A DNA stretch of 64,000 bases, from NCBI RefSeq assembly GCF_022049065.2, contig NZ_CP095743.1, positions 3,177,001 through 3,241,000 on the forward strand. The letters run 5' to 3'. The stretch comes from Niallia sp. Man26 (GTDB taxonomy: Bacteria; Bacillota; Bacilli; Bacillales; Cytobacillaceae). The notes under the pieces were generated by a model. The model was not told where the DNA came from. It was given only the letters and a program-made list of their open reading frames with translations, and did no database searches. Shown piece after piece: positions 33,699-43,016 of this stretch. Position 1 is the first letter of the stretch. Each line of letters starts with the position of its first letter. Position numbers and translations under genes: made by a program.

Positions 33699-34685
33699 TT
33701 AAAAGTCTATTTCTGCCAACAGTTCATAAGATCTCACCTTATCTTCAAACTCGTAAACATTAGTCAAAACCATAAATTCCTCTGTGTTATAAAGCTCACT
33801 AAGACGAAGAAGCTCTGACCGAACAGTTTCTTTAGTACCGATAATCATTCTCCGGCGATTTTCCTTTATCGCTTTTTTATCGTCTGGTGACAGAACTTTG
33901 CGGTTAACCTGTTCCGGACTGAGAATTTCTGCATTCGCTTCCCCTTTACCAAGTGCCAGCAGCCATAAATCTAGACTCGCAGCCATTTGTTCTGCTTTTT
34001 CAGTAGTATCTGCACATATAACAAAAGTGCAAATATTGGCTTTCGGCTTGCTTGCATGAACAGACGGCTGAAAATATTTGTAATAATAATCCATTGCCCT
34101 TCTTCCATTCAATGGTGCAATGAAATGACCAAAGGTAAAAGCTAACCCCAGTTCTGCTGCTAGTCTTGCACCGCGATGGGACACTCCAAGCAGCCACATT
34201 TCAGGAAAGCTTTCATGAACAGGGTAAGCAGTAACAGTATGCTTATCCTGTTGATTGCCGACAATGAATTTCTGCAAATCCTGCACTTGCCTTGGGAATT
34301 CATTTAAGCTTTTCCGAATGCCATCCGTTAAGGCTAGCCGTGTCTCAGGAGATCCTCCTGGGGACCTGCCAATTCCTAAATCGATACGATTTGGATACAA
34401 AGCTTCGAGCACCTTAAAGTTCTCTGCTACTTTATAAGGACTGTATTGGGGCAGCAGTACACCGCCTGAGCCTACTTTAATGCGCTTTGTCTTTGCGGCT
34501 ATATGGGAAATCAGCACTTCTGGTGAGGTGCCTGCAATGCCGTTCGCATTATGATGCTCTGCCACCCAAAAACGTTCAAATCCTAGTTCTTCCGTTATTT
34601 GTGCTAATGCTGCTGTATTCTTTAAGGCAGTATGAGCTGTCGACCCACTGCTGATCACGGATTGATCTAATACACTTAATCTCAA
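33699..34685 (-). CDS. Luciferase-like (LLM class) flavin monooxygenase
   Basis: A 328-residue TIM-barrel flavin-dependent oxidoreductase of the MsnO8/YceB type. Marks are the start LRLSVLDQSVISSG, ELGFERFWVAEHHNANGIAGTSPEVLISHIAA, and LGIGRSPGGSPET near 105-117. The TTG start at 34685 is used because GGAGGAG with GGGAG lie right before it; the upstream 7 codons overlap that site. The substrate is unknown. It is a single gene between terminators. Confidence 0.9.
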   Translation of the reverse strand: MRLSVLDQSVISSGSTAHTALKNTAALAQITEELGFERFWVAEHHNANGIAGTSPEVLISHIAAKTKRIKVGSGGVLLPQYSPYKVAENFKVLEALYPNRIDLGIGRSPGGSPETRLALTDGIRKSLNEFPRQVQDLQKFIVGNQQDKHTVTAYPVHESFPEMWLLGVSHRGARLAAELGLAFTFGHFIAPLNGRRAMDYYYKYFQPSVHASKPKANICTFVICADTTEKAEQMAASLDLWLLALGKGEANAEILSPEQVNRKVLSPDDKKAIKENRRRMIIGTKETVRSELLRLSELYNTEEFMVLTNVYEFEDKVRSYELLAEIDF

Positions 34686-34768
34686 TCTCCCTGCTCCTCC
34701 GATCAACTTTTATTTGCTTCTATTATTATAAACTGATTTGCAGGGATATACTTAAAACGTGCTCATGT

Positions 34769-34802
34769 AAAAAAAACCCTTAAGCAAGCCTGCTTAAAGG
34801 TT
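34769..34802 (-). terminator. Terminator after gnd
   Basis: AACCCTTAAGCA faces TGCTTAAAGGTT, then eight T residues on the minus strand. Confidence 0.85.
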
Positions 34803-34813
34803 TAAACTTTTTC

Positions 34814-35707
34814 TTATTTCTTTTCGACCGCATGCCCGCCGAACTCATTGCGAAGTGCCGCTACAACTTTACCTGTAAATGTATCGTTCTCAAGTGAACG
34901 GTAGCGCATTAGAAGCGACATGGCAATAACAGGAGTTGCTGCTTGTAAATCAAGTGCTGTTTCAACTGTCCATTTTCCTTCTCCTGAAGAATGCATAATC
35001 CCTTTAATCTCATCTAATTTAGCATCTTTAGAGAATGCATTCTCTGTCAATTCCATCAGCCATGAGCGAATAACAGAACCGTTGTTCCAAACCTTTGCAA
35101 CCTTTTCATAATCGTAGTCGAATTCACTTTTCTCCAGTACTTCAAATCCTTCTCCGATAGCTGCCATCATGCCGTATTCAATTCCATTATGGACCATTTT
35201 CAAGAAGTGTCCGCTGCCGGCTTTACCAGCAAAGAAATAGCCATTTTCAACAGCAGTATCACGGAATATCGGTTCAACTACATCCCATGCAGCTTGATCG
35301 CCGCCAATCATGTAGCATGCGCCGTTTCTTGCTCCTGCCATACCGCCGGATGTACCAACATCCATAAAGTGCACACCAAATTCCTTCAGCTCATTATATC
35401 TGCGGATTGATTCTTTGTAATGGGAATTTCCAGCCTCAATTACAATATCTCCTTTAGCTAATAATGGAGCCATCTCACCTATTACAGAATCGACCACATT
35501 ATGAGGTACCATAATCCAAAGCACTCTCGGTGTTTCCAATGATTGAACAAGCTCTGTTAAGCTAGTCGTTCCATCCGCACCATATTCCTTCATTTCGGAT
35601 ACAGCGCTTGGATTTAAATCGAAGGCTGAAACTTGATGTTTATTATCCAATAAATTTTTCCCTAAATTTAGACCCATCTTCCCTAAACCAATTAAACCAA
35701 CTTTCAT
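34814..35707 (-). CDS. gnd: 6-phosphogluconate dehydrogenase, short decarboxylating (GndA/YqeC type)
   Basis: Oxidises 6-phosphogluconate to ribulose 5-phosphate with loss of CO2. At 297 residues it is the short form like B. subtilis YqeC, rather than the 469-residue NADP form. The Rossmann motif is GLIGLGKMGLNLGKNLL, and the residue after strand 2 is Asp (FDLN), which favours NAD over NADP. The substrate motif is DVGTSGGMAGARNGACYMIGG and the catalytic Lys is in HFLKMVHNGIEYGMM. It is the second gene after zwf (139 bp gap), so the two oxidative pentose phosphate enzymes are paired. Confidence 0.93.
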   Translation of the reverse strand: MKVGLIGLGKMGLNLGKNLLDNKHQVSAFDLNPSAVSEMKEYGADGTTSLTELVQSLETPRVLWIMVPHNVVDSVIGEMAPLLAKGDIVIEAGNSHYKESIRRYNELKEFGVHFMDVGTSGGMAGARNGACYMIGGDQAAWDVVEPIFRDTAVENGYFFAGKAGSGHFLKMVHNGIEYGMMAAIGEGFEVLEKSEFDYDYEKVAKVWNNGSVIRSWLMELTENAFSKDAKLDEIKGIMHSSGEGKWTVETALDLQAATPVIAMSLLMRYRSLENDTFTGKVVAALRNEFGGHAVEKK

Positions 35708-35846
35708 TATTAAACCCCTCCTGATTAACTGTGAAAAAAATGTATTATTACGAAGCCTAACATATTGGCAATGTTTGAAACCTTATACGAACAATGTGAG
35801 ACAGTTGATAATACCTATATCATGTTCCAATTCCAATGCCGCTATG

Positions 35847-37349
35847 TTATGTCATCGAAACTAATTTACTTAAGCTTTCCGGCTTGCTGTCCAACCACCA
35901 TTTATATCCATTTTCGGCAAGCAGTTTATCAGATGCTTCTGGTCCATTTGAGCCAGCTGGATAGAAATGAAGCGGAACCTCATTTTGTTCAAATGCATCT
36001 AAAATCGGCTGTACCCATTCCCAAGATAATTCCACTTCATTCCAATGAGCAAAGAAAGTAGAATCTCCCTTAATTGCATCAAAAATCAACCGTTCATATG
36101 CCTCTGGAACGTCTTTTGGAACATCTGAGAGATCAATTTCAACCTGATCCATTTTTCCATTTTCGAATGGGCTCTTGCTGTTAAGTGTTAATTTAATATT
36201 TTCATTCGGGCTGATTTCAATAATCAACAGATTAGGTGCAACTTGATCCTTTTTCTCTTCATAGAGATTTTTAAGGGTATCCTTGAATTCAATGACAATA
36301 CGGGTTGATTTTTCCTGCATTTTCTTCCCTGTTCTAATATAGAATGGGACCCCTTCCCACATCTCATTGTCAATCCAAATCCGCGCTGCTATAAATGTAT
36401 CTGTATGAGAATTTTCTTTAATATTCGGCTCATCTCGATAGCTCACAGAAGCTTGGCCATTCACTTCGCCACTGCTGTATTGTCCCCTGACAATATTTTC
36501 GGCAATATCCTCTCCCTTGACTGGACGAAGAGCTTCCATTACTTTTCGCTTCTCTGCACGAATTTGCTCTGGACCTACCTTTTCTGGAGTATGCATAGCA
36601 GTCATCATCAGCATTTGCAGCATATGGTTTTGCACCATATCACGAAGAGCACCGACATGATCGTAATAGCCAGCCCTTTCTTCTACTCCTACCATCTCAC
36701 TTGCTGTTATTTGGACATTTGCAATATGCTGTTTATTCCATAATGCCTGCAAAACAGGATTCGCAAATTCCAATGCTTCAAGATTTTGAACCATAGGCTT
36801 CCCTAAATAATGGTCAATGCGATAGATTTCTTCCTCTTGGAATGCTTTACTCAATCTCTCATTCAACTCTCTAGCTGACGCAAGGTCATGACCGAATGGC
36901 TTTTCAATAATCAATTTCTTCCATCCAGCCGTATTACCCAAACCGCTTTCCTTCAGGTTTAAGGCGATGAGATCAAAGAACTCTGGCCCAACAGACAGAT
37001 AGAACATGCGATTTTGTGGTATGTTCAATTCAGCTTCCCGCTTTTCCACCTTTTCCAACAGTGTTTGATAATCCTCTATTTTCGTTGCATCCAGGATGCT
37101 GTAACGGAAGCTTTCAATAAATGCCTCCAATTGTTCTTCGTCCGCAGCTTTTCTTCTCGAAAAAGTTTCGATTGAGTTTCGCACATGCTCTTGGAAAGTA
37201 GCATCCGTGAATTCTTTTCTTCCTAATCCGAAAACGGAGATGGCCTGCGGCAGCTTATTGTCTAAATATAAATTGAAAAGTGCAGGATATATTTTTCTCT
37301 TCGCAAGATCACCTGTCGCACCAAACAACACAAATGTCATTGATTCCAT
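35847..37349 (-). CDS. zwf: Glucose-6-phosphate 1-dehydrogenase
   Basis: A 500-residue enzyme that makes 6-phosphogluconolactone and NADPH. Visible are the nucleotide motif LFGATGDLAKRK near 10-20, the substrate Lys in EKPFGHD near 152, and the signature RIDHYLGKPMVQN near 178-190 with the catalytic His. The ATG at 37349 is taken (GGAGG 8 nt before) rather than the GTG one codon upstream. It opens the zwf-gnd pair. The 139-bp intergenic has no clear terminator. Confidence 0.96.
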   Translation of the reverse strand: MESMTFVLFGATGDLAKRKIYPALFNLYLDNKLPQAISVFGLGRKEFTDATFQEHVRNSIETFSRRKAADEEQLEAFIESFRYSILDATKIEDYQTLLEKVEKREAELNIPQNRMFYLSVGPEFFDLIALNLKESGLGNTAGWKKLIIEKPFGHDLASARELNERLSKAFQEEEIYRIDHYLGKPMVQNLEALEFANPVLQALWNKQHIANVQITASEMVGVEERAGYYDHVGALRDMVQNHMLQMLMMTAMHTPEKVGPEQIRAEKRKVMEALRPVKGEDIAENIVRGQYSSGEVNGQASVSYRDEPNIKENSHTDTFIAARIWIDNEMWEGVPFYIRTGKKMQEKSTRIVIEFKDTLKNLYEEKKDQVAPNLLIIEISPNENIKLTLNSKSPFENGKMDQVEIDLSDVPKDVPEAYERLIFDAIKGDSTFFAHWNEVELSWEWVQPILDAFEQNEVPLHFYPAGSNGPEASDKLLAENGYKWWLDSKPESLSKLVSMT

Positions 37350-37704
37350 CACTTAAACCTCCATATCTAAAACCATTGATTGGTTATATGAGTTACTTTT
37401 TATTACCTTAGTTATTTATCATAACAATAATAAGCCTGTTAGTTTTTCATGTCAATTACAACAACTTCGCTACGCGAAGTATTTTCCCCAAACGGACACT
37501 TCCTCATTCTTGGTAAGATATTGCTTACTTATCAAGTAATATTAACAAATAATTCCCATTAGAAATTAAAGGAAGTTTTTTTACGGCAAAATGAAGCTGC
37601 TTTCTAACATAGTTTCCGTTTAAGTCACTTTTTTAATAATGGTTATTAATAGTAACAATTTATGTACAATATAAAAGAACGGCTTTTAGGAGCCGCTCTA
37701 ATCA
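37350..37704. other. Intergenic region zwf-chemoreceptor
   Basis: A 355-bp AT-rich gap with no open frame. It holds one short perfect hairpin, ACTTCGC-TAC-GCGAAGT (37464-37480), probably in the zwf leader or a minor terminator, and the terminator of the chemoreceptor gene at its right end. Confidence 0.5.
37673..37699 (-). terminator. Terminator after the chemoreceptor gene
   Basis: AGCGGCT faces AGCCGTT (one G-U pair) with TTTTAT following on the minus strand. Confidence 0.7.
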
Positions 37705-39045
37705 TTATTTGTCTTTACTCTTAACTTTAAATTTATTTACCTCTGCAGTTAATTCTTCTGCGAGCATTTGCAAGTCTTTTGAAGAGGCAGCAATCAGCTC
37801 TGTGGATGCTAGCTGTTCTTGACCTGAAGCAGATATTTCTTCTGTATTAGCAGCAAATTCCTCGGCTGTGTCCGTCATCTGCTGGATTTGCTCTGAAATA
37901 CCTCTCGATTTGCTATTTATTGAATTTATATGAGCAGCTGTCTGCTTGAAGTTATGAACAATCCCGTCATAGGTGATTTTAATGTTAGTGAATGCTTCTT
38001 CCGTTATCTTTAATGCATCTTTTTGCTCATCAATTAAAGTATGTGCTTTATTAATATGTGAAACAGCTTCGTTTGTTTTTTCTGTTGTATCATGAATGAT
38101 ACCTGTAATTTCCTTCGCTGCTCTTGAGGATTCCTCGGCTAGATTTCTGATTTCCTCGGCTACCACACCAAACCCTCTGCCAGCTTCTCCTGCTCTTGCT
38201 GCTTCAATGGCTGCATTCAGTGCAAGCAAGTTCGTCTGTTCCGCAATATTCTTAATGACTGCTACGAAATTGCCAACTTGTCCAATCATTGTGCTTAATT
38301 CATGGATAGAGGATGTTGCTTCTGCTGACACAGAGATATTTTCATCCATCTTATTGCCTTGCAGTTCAACAGTGTTTTGACCTTCGACAATTGAATCAAT
38401 GGATGCTGCTGCCTTATCGGCACCTGCAGAAGCCTCCGTCGTTATAGTTTCCATCAGACCGACCACCTCAAGCAATGTCGAGTTCACTTCACTTATTGTT
38501 TGAGCTTGACTATTGTTTCCAACTGCAATTTCTTCAATAGTTGCCACTACTTGATTAATATTTCTCGCATTTTCCTCTGTGTTTTTCGTAAGACTGCTCG
38601 AATGAGCTGCAACTGTTGACGAAACATACTTCAATTGAGTTGCCATTGACTTTAGCGAATTTCTGGTTTCAAGCAGGGCTCTTGCCATTTCTCCGGTTTC
38701 ATCCTTTGATGCAAGTGTACGGCCAAAAATACTTTCATCCTCACTCAATTCAAGCTCTGATGTTTTTTGGGCTATTTCTGTCAGTTGGACAATTGGCTTC
38801 GAAATCAATTTCCCTAAGAAGTAAGACAAGATAACACCAAGCACGATAGAAACGGCAAGTCCTATGAGTACTTGCGTTGGCGGCAAATGGCCAAGCAGCC
38901 CGCTTTGCGCTTGCTCAGCACCTGTTCCCTCTGTATTGCTTCCTTGGCTGCTGCTCATAAAGAGTGAGGCACAAACATTGATCGCTGCCACAAACATCGA
39001 ATTAATTAATGATAATATAATAATTTTTGTAGATATCTTTTTCAC
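37705..39045 (-). CDS. Methyl-accepting chemotaxis protein without a ligand-binding domain
   Basis: A 446-residue receptor. Two membrane helices (about 8-30 and 58-80) enclose only a ~28-residue Ser/Gly/Gln-rich outer loop, so there is no periplasmic sensor domain. A HAMP linker ([16 protein letters not shown]) and a long cytoplasmic coiled coil follow. The signalling tip is [43 protein letters not shown] near 270-315. The C-terminal part holds likely methylation Glu/Gln sites. The GTG start follows AGGGGAA. It may sense membrane state, a soluble partner or a signal inside the cell. No chemotaxis gene is adjacent. Confidence 0.9.
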   Translation of the reverse strand: MKKISTKIIILSLINSMFVAAINVCASLFMSSSQGSNTEGTGAEQAQSGLLGHLPPTQVLIGLAVSIVLGVILSYFLGKLISKPIVQLTEIAQKTSELELSEDESIFGRTLASKDETGEMARALLETRNSLKSMATQLKYVSSTVAAHSSSLTKNTEENARNINQVVATIEEIAVGNNSQAQTISEVNSTLLEVVGLMETITTEASAGADKAAASIDSIVEGQNTVELQGNKMDENISVSAEATSSIHELSTMIGQVGNFVAVIKNIAEQTNLLALNAAIEAARAGEAGRGFGVVAEEIRNLAEESSRAAKEITGIIHDTTEKTNEAVSHINKAHTLIDEQKDALKITEEAFTNIKITYDGIVHNFKQTAAHINSINSKSRGISEQIQQMTDTAEEFAANTEEISASGQEQLASTELIAASSKDLQMLAEELTAEVNKFKVKSKDK

Positions 39046-39243
39046 AGTAATTTCCCCTAATCTTTTTATTGTCGGTTTGTTATAGGACTTACTATAGAAG
39101 AGAAATCTTAAAATTCCCTTAAGCTAGTTATAAACTCCTGAATAAAAAGACCTACAACTAACTTTTTTTCTTATAATCCTGTTTTTTTGTTATAGTTAAT
39201 GAAATAAACTTTTTAATAGCTTAATACAGGAGGGTAACAAATC

Positions 39244-39756
39244 GTGATAAGACCTATTCAAGAAAAGGATTTGCCCCAGATTCTAAACATCTATAATGAT
39301 GCAATCCTTAATACAACTGCAGTGTATACATATAAACCAGATACTTTAGAAAACAGACGCATATGGTACGAACAAAAGATGAAAGACGGCTATCCGGTGA
39401 TTGTGTATGAACTTGACGATAAGGCAGTTGGTTTCGCAACCTTTGGACCATTCCGAGCTTGGCCTGCTTATAAGTACTCTATCGAACATTCGGTATATGT
39501 TGACAATAATTATCGAAGAAAGGGTATTGGCGCAGCACTATTGAAGGAGATTATCTCAATTGCTACTGAAAAGGAATATGCCACATTGATTGCGGGTATA
39601 GATGCAGCGAACGAGAAAAGCATAGCATTGCATGAGCATTTCGGTTTTGTCCACTCAGGCACGATTGAGAAAGCTGGTTTTAAATTCGATAGATGGCTGG
39701 ATCTTGCTTTCTATCAATTACACCTGCCAGGACCAAATAATCCAGTCGGCGAATAA
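39244..39756 (+). CDS. GNAT acetyltransferase, phosphinothricin-acetyltransferase-like
   Basis: A 170-residue acetyl-CoA-dependent N-acetyltransferase. It begins IRPIQEKDLPQILNIYNDAI, then AWPAYKYSIEHSVYVDNNYRRKGIGAALLKEII, which contains the acetyl-CoA loop RRKGIG. The C-terminal region has HEHFGFVHSGTIEKAGFKFDRWLDLAFYQLHL, the Pat/YwnH/MnaT pattern. The true substrate may be methionine sulfoximine-like compounds or an amino acid. GTG start with AGGAGG. It is followed by the MOSC gene after 51 bp. Confidence 0.9.
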   Translation: MIRPIQEKDLPQILNIYNDAILNTTAVYTYKPDTLENRRIWYEQKMKDGYPVIVYELDDKAVGFATFGPFRAWPAYKYSIEHSVYVDNNYRRKGIGAALLKEIISIATEKEYATLIAGIDAANEKSIALHEHFGFVHSGTIEKAGFKFDRWLDLAFYQLHLPGPNNPVGE

Positions 39757-39807
39757 GACATAATAACAGGCTTTTAGGATAAAAATTCTTAAATGGAGGT
39801 TAAGTCC

Positions 39808-40533
39808 ATGTTAATAGGTCATATTGAAGAAATTGTCCGTCATCCTGTCAAATCCTTTCGTGGCGAAAGTGTACAAGCAACAAATGTGATGGAATACGGC
39901 TTGTATGGGGACAGGAGTCACACTTTTAGAGATGACACAAGAAACGACAAATATTTAACCATCACGCAATTTCCAGAGATGGTCCGTTATGCAGCCAAAT
40001 TTGCAGGCGTGGAATCGACTCAAGAGTACCCAAAAGTGGAAATAACAACACCTGAAGGAAAAGTGTTGGAATGGGGAGACCCAGCTCTTCTCTCTGAGCT
40101 GGAGGAGAAATCCAAACGAAAGGTTTCTTTTTTATCCTATACACCTGAGAATGTCCCACTAGGAGCCATTGAAGAGGAGCATATTCAGCTTGTGACAGAC
40201 GCCTCCCTTGATAAACTCCATGAGCTATGGGGAGAATCAGTTGATCAGCGCCGCTTCCGTCCTAATCTTGTACTTTCTTTGAAGGACAAGATTCCGTTCA
40301 TTGAAGAAAGCTGGTTCGGCAAACAGATAAAAATCGGCTCAGAGGTCGTACTGAGATTGAACAGGCATTGTGAAAGATGCATGATTATTACAGTGGACCC
40401 TGACAGTTCAGAAAAAGCTCCTTCTCTTCTTAAAACCGTTTATAAGGAAAGAAAAAATAATTTTGGCATCTATGCTTCTGTAATTAAAACAGGGAAAATT
40501 CATGTTGGAGATGAAATATATTTGGTTGATTGA
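39808..40533 (+). CDS. MOSC domain protein
   Basis: A 241-residue protein with a MOSC N-terminal barrel (IVRHPVKSFRGESVQATNVMEYGLYGDRSH) and the MOSC domain (RRFRPNLVLSLKD, HCERCMIITVDPDS, NFGIYASVI). The conserved Cys in the CERC region is the likely sulfur or molybdenum-cofactor contact. MOSC proteins handle molybdenum cofactor sulfur, with YcbX- and YiiM-like forms reducing N-hydroxylated compounds. The start at 39808 follows TGGAGG; the in-frame ATG 15 bp upstream overlaps that site. Confidence 0.88.
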   Translation: MLIGHIEEIVRHPVKSFRGESVQATNVMEYGLYGDRSHTFRDDTRNDKYLTITQFPEMVRYAAKFAGVESTQEYPKVEITTPEGKVLEWGDPALLSELEEKSKRKVSFLSYTPENVPLGAIEEEHIQLVTDASLDKLHELWGESVDQRRFRPNLVLSLKDKIPFIEESWFGKQIKIGSEVVLRLNRHCERCMIITVDPDSSEKAPSLLKTVYKERKNNFGIYASVIKTGKIHVGDEIYLVD

Positions 40534-40541
40534 AGGCTAAC

Positions 40542-40575
40542 AAACTGCATCTATCTAAAAGATGCGGTTTTTTTG
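40542..40575 (+). terminator. Terminator after the MOSC gene
   Basis: AAACTGCATCT faces AGATGCGGTTT (one G-U pair), then TTTTT. Confidence 0.88.
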
Positions 40576-40635
40576 TGTCTTTCCTTCCAATCCTGTTCAT
40601 ATCTTTAATTGATTATGTCTAAGGGAGGGAAATGA

Positions 40636-41613
40636 ATGAAAGCCATTGTTTCAAACAAATATGGTACACCAGATAGTCTCCAATTATTAGAAGTAGAACG
40701 AGCTGTTCCTAAGGAAGGGGAAGTGCTTGTAAAGATTCAAGCTGCCTCTCTCAATTACGGCAATCTTGTTTTACTGAGTGGCACTCCCTTTCTTGCCCGC
40801 TTCGCCTTCGGTTTGTTTAAACCAAAATATACAATTCCTGGGGGAGATATTGCAGGGATTGTGGAAGCTGTTGGCATGGGAGTTACACAATTTAAGAAGG
40901 GAGATGAAGTATTCGGCGATCTTTCTCAAAGTGGTTGGGGCGGCTTTGCAGAATATGTCTCAGTTCCAGTCAAAGCATTGGTACATAAGCCAGCAAATAT
41001 CTCCTTTGCGGAGGCTGCTGCTGTTCCGATGGCAGGAACGACCGCATTACAGGCGTTGCGACATAAGGGAGTAATTCAGCCAGGGCAAAAGGTGTTAATT
41101 AATGGGGCATCTGGCGGTGTAGGCACCTTTGCTGTGCAAATCGCCAAAGCATTTGGTGCAGAAGTTACAGGTGTATGCAGCACTGGAAATGTGGAGATAC
41201 TCCAAGCAATTGGTGCGGATCATGTTATTGATTATAACAAGGAAGATTTTACTCAAAGCTCCGACAAATATGATCTTATCCTTGCAGTAAATGGATATCA
41301 GCCAATTCTTTCTTATATGCGGGCATTGAAGGACCATGGAAGATATATTATGGTCGGCGGCCAAGGGAAACAGATGAGTGAAGCCATGTTGCTTGGTCCT
41401 TGTCTTTCCGTCACAAGCAGTAAAAAGCTGGGCAATATGCTACAGCGGGCAAACCAGGAAGATTTGCATTTACTCAAGGAGCTTCTTGAAGAGGAAAAGC
41501 TGCAACCGATTATTGATAAACAATTTAAGCTGAGCGAAGTACCTGAAGCATTTCGGTATTTTGCAGAAGGTCACGCCAAGGGAAAAGTTGTTATTACAAT
41601 GTCAGAAGACTAG
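40636..41613 (+). CDS. Zinc-free medium-chain dehydrogenase (quinone oxidoreductase type)
   Basis: A 325-residue NADPH-dependent reductase of the MDR superfamily. The N-terminal GroES-like part includes QAASLNYGNLVLLSGTPFLAR and GGDIAGIVEAVG. The Rossmann motif is INGASGGVGTFAVQIAKAFGAEVTGV near 155-180. There are no structural zinc cysteines, as in quinone oxidoreductases and enoyl reductases. Start ATG with GGGAGG. Single gene, with substrate unknown. Confidence 0.92.
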   Translation: MKAIVSNKYGTPDSLQLLEVERAVPKEGEVLVKIQAASLNYGNLVLLSGTPFLARFAFGLFKPKYTIPGGDIAGIVEAVGMGVTQFKKGDEVFGDLSQSGWGGFAEYVSVPVKALVHKPANISFAEAAAVPMAGTTALQALRHKGVIQPGQKVLINGASGGVGTFAVQIAKAFGAEVTGVCSTGNVEILQAIGADHVIDYNKEDFTQSSDKYDLILAVNGYQPILSYMRALKDHGRYIMVGGQGKQMSEAMLLGPCLSVTSSKKLGNMLQRANQEDLHLLKELLEEEKLQPIIDKQFKLSEVPEAFRYFAEGHAKGKVVITMSED

Positions 41614-41638
41614 AGAACGCCGCAAAGCGTTCTCTTTT
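41612..41638. terminator. Terminator between the oxidoreductase and lysE-like genes
   Basis: AGAGAACGC pairs perfectly with GCGTTCTCT. TTTT follows on the plus strand. Confidence 0.82.
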
Positions 41639-42218
41639 AAAAAAAGATGGAAATAGCACTGTAAACAAGCAGCAATGCCATCACGATATTGAACTGGCTC
41701 TTATATTTGGACGAGAACCTTTGAAACATGCTGCCAAACAAACTCCAGCTGAATGTGCTTAAAAACCCAACAAATGCAAGTATCACAGCAAACAGCAGCA
41801 AACTAAGCTGAGATTGATAGTATGGAAGAATAAATGTTGCGATGACCGTTATCCCGTACAGTATCCCTTTTGGGTTAATGAACTGCAGCAGCATTCCTGC
41901 CAGGAAGCTGTTATTCTTGTCTTCTTCCTTTTCACCTCCATTATCCTTGCTGGAAACAATTTTATAGGCTAGATACAACATATAGACTGCACCAAGTATC
42001 GTCATTACAAACTCAATCTTAGGCATAAAGCTTTTCAGCATTAAATTAAAATAGCTGCAGATAAGCATAATCACAAAGAAACCGGCACTTACACCTGCAC
42101 AGAAGCCAATGGTTTTCTTCAGCCCAAATTTGTTGGCAAAAGCCATTGCCATTATATTATTAGGGCCAGGAGTAAAACTAGTTACAGTCACGTACAGCAA
42201 AAACGATAACAACGGCAT
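41637..42218 (-). CDS. LysE/RhtB-family amino-acid exporter
   Basis: A 193-residue membrane protein with about six helices. It starts FLLYVTVTSFTPGPNNIMAMAFANKFGLKKT with the family motif TPGPNN, then FINPKGILYGI in the middle. RhtB/LysE proteins export amino acids or small metabolites. It is divergent from the XRE/cupin regulator with three TGTACA palindromes in between, so the regulator probably controls it in response to the exported compound. Confidence 0.92.
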   Translation of the reverse strand: MPLLSFLLYVTVTSFTPGPNNIMAMAFANKFGLKKTIGFCAGVSAGFFVIMLICSYFNLMLKSFMPKIEFVMTILGAVYMLYLAYKIVSSKDNGGEKEEDKNNSFLAGMLLQFINPKGILYGITVIATFILPYYQSQLSLLLFAVILAFVGFLSTFSWSLFGSMFQRFSSKYKSQFNIVMALLLVYSAISIFF

Positions 42219-42246
42219 ACTTTTTCTCCCCCTTTATATGTATGTT

Positions 42247-42316
42247 ATAATGTACATATTAGACAATATAACGATTTACGTTTTATTGTACAATACGGTC
42301 GCTATATTGTACATAT
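42247..42316. promoter_or_regulatory. Three TGTACA-centred palindromes between lysE-like and xre genes
   Basis: TGTACA cores lie at 42251-42256, 42287-42292 and 42308-42313. The middle one is the perfect palindrome TATTGTACAATA (42284-42295). Spacings of 36 and 21 bp place the last two on the same DNA face. These are likely sites of the XRE/cupin protein. Confidence 0.7.
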
Positions 42317-42332
42317 GACAGGAGTGTTTTTT

Positions 42333-42887
42333 ATGGAAGAAATTCAGCTTATTTTGGCAAAAAACTTAAAAGCGATTCGGGAAAAGAAAAAGCTTAGTCT
42401 TGAAAAAACCGCAGACTTGACCGGAGTAAGCAAAACGATGATTGGCCAGATTGAAAGAGGGGAATCTAGTCCAACACTTAATACTATTTGGAAAATCGCC
42501 AATGGCTTAAAAATCTCCTTCACCTCTCTTATTCAGCACCAGCAGCCTGAAGCAAAGGTTGTGAAAAGAGACGAAGTGCAAGTCCTATCAGAGGATGATG
42601 GCAAGTACAACATCTATCCTTACTTTCCATTTGAAGAAGATAAACGCTTTGAGATTTACTCAGTTGAAATCAAAAAGGGCGGCTATTTAAGTGCCGAGGC
42701 ACATCAGGAAGGTACGGTAGAGTATATTACCGTTTTTGATGGAGAGCTGACAGTTCGAGTAAATGACAATGATTACTTAATATCTGCCGGTGAATCCATC
42801 CAGTTTAATGCAGACAAACCTCATACGTATCATAACTCAGGAGATAAGCTGACAAAGCTCAGCATGACTATATACTATCCTGGATAA
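42333..42887 (+). CDS. XRE-family regulator with C-terminal cupin
   Basis: A 184-residue regulator. Residues 1-62 are the XRE helix-turn-helix (LAKNLKAIREKKKLSLEKTADLTGVSKTMIGQIERGESSPTLNTIWKIANGL). Residues 105-180 are a cupin sensor (GGYLSAEAHQEGTVEYITVFDGELTVRV, ESIQFNADKPHTYHNSG) with His residues that may bind metal or ligand. The ATG at 42333 follows GGAGTG. Such proteins often regulate an adjacent LysE/RhtB exporter, as here. Confidence 0.92.
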   Translation: MEEIQLILAKNLKAIREKKKLSLEKTADLTGVSKTMIGQIERGESSPTLNTIWKIANGLKISFTSLIQHQQPEAKVVKRDEVQVLSEDDGKYNIYPYFPFEEDKRFEIYSVEIKKGGYLSAEAHQEGTVEYITVFDGELTVRVNDNDYLISAGESIQFNADKPHTYHNSGDKLTKLSMTIYYPG

Positions 42888-43016
42888 CCTAGCCGCCTCC
42901 TTATTGGGATGCGGTTTTTTAACATAAAATCCATGCTTGTCCTCCTACAGCTACCCATGTCATTCTTTATTACTTGAATAAAATGATAAGTGAATAATGA
43001 AAAAGGAGGATTTCTT

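Noticed and set aside
39046..39243. Sigma-D promoter for the chemoreceptor (ACCGACAAT near 39070)
   Set aside because: The -10-like element is imperfect and no TAAA was found at the right distance.
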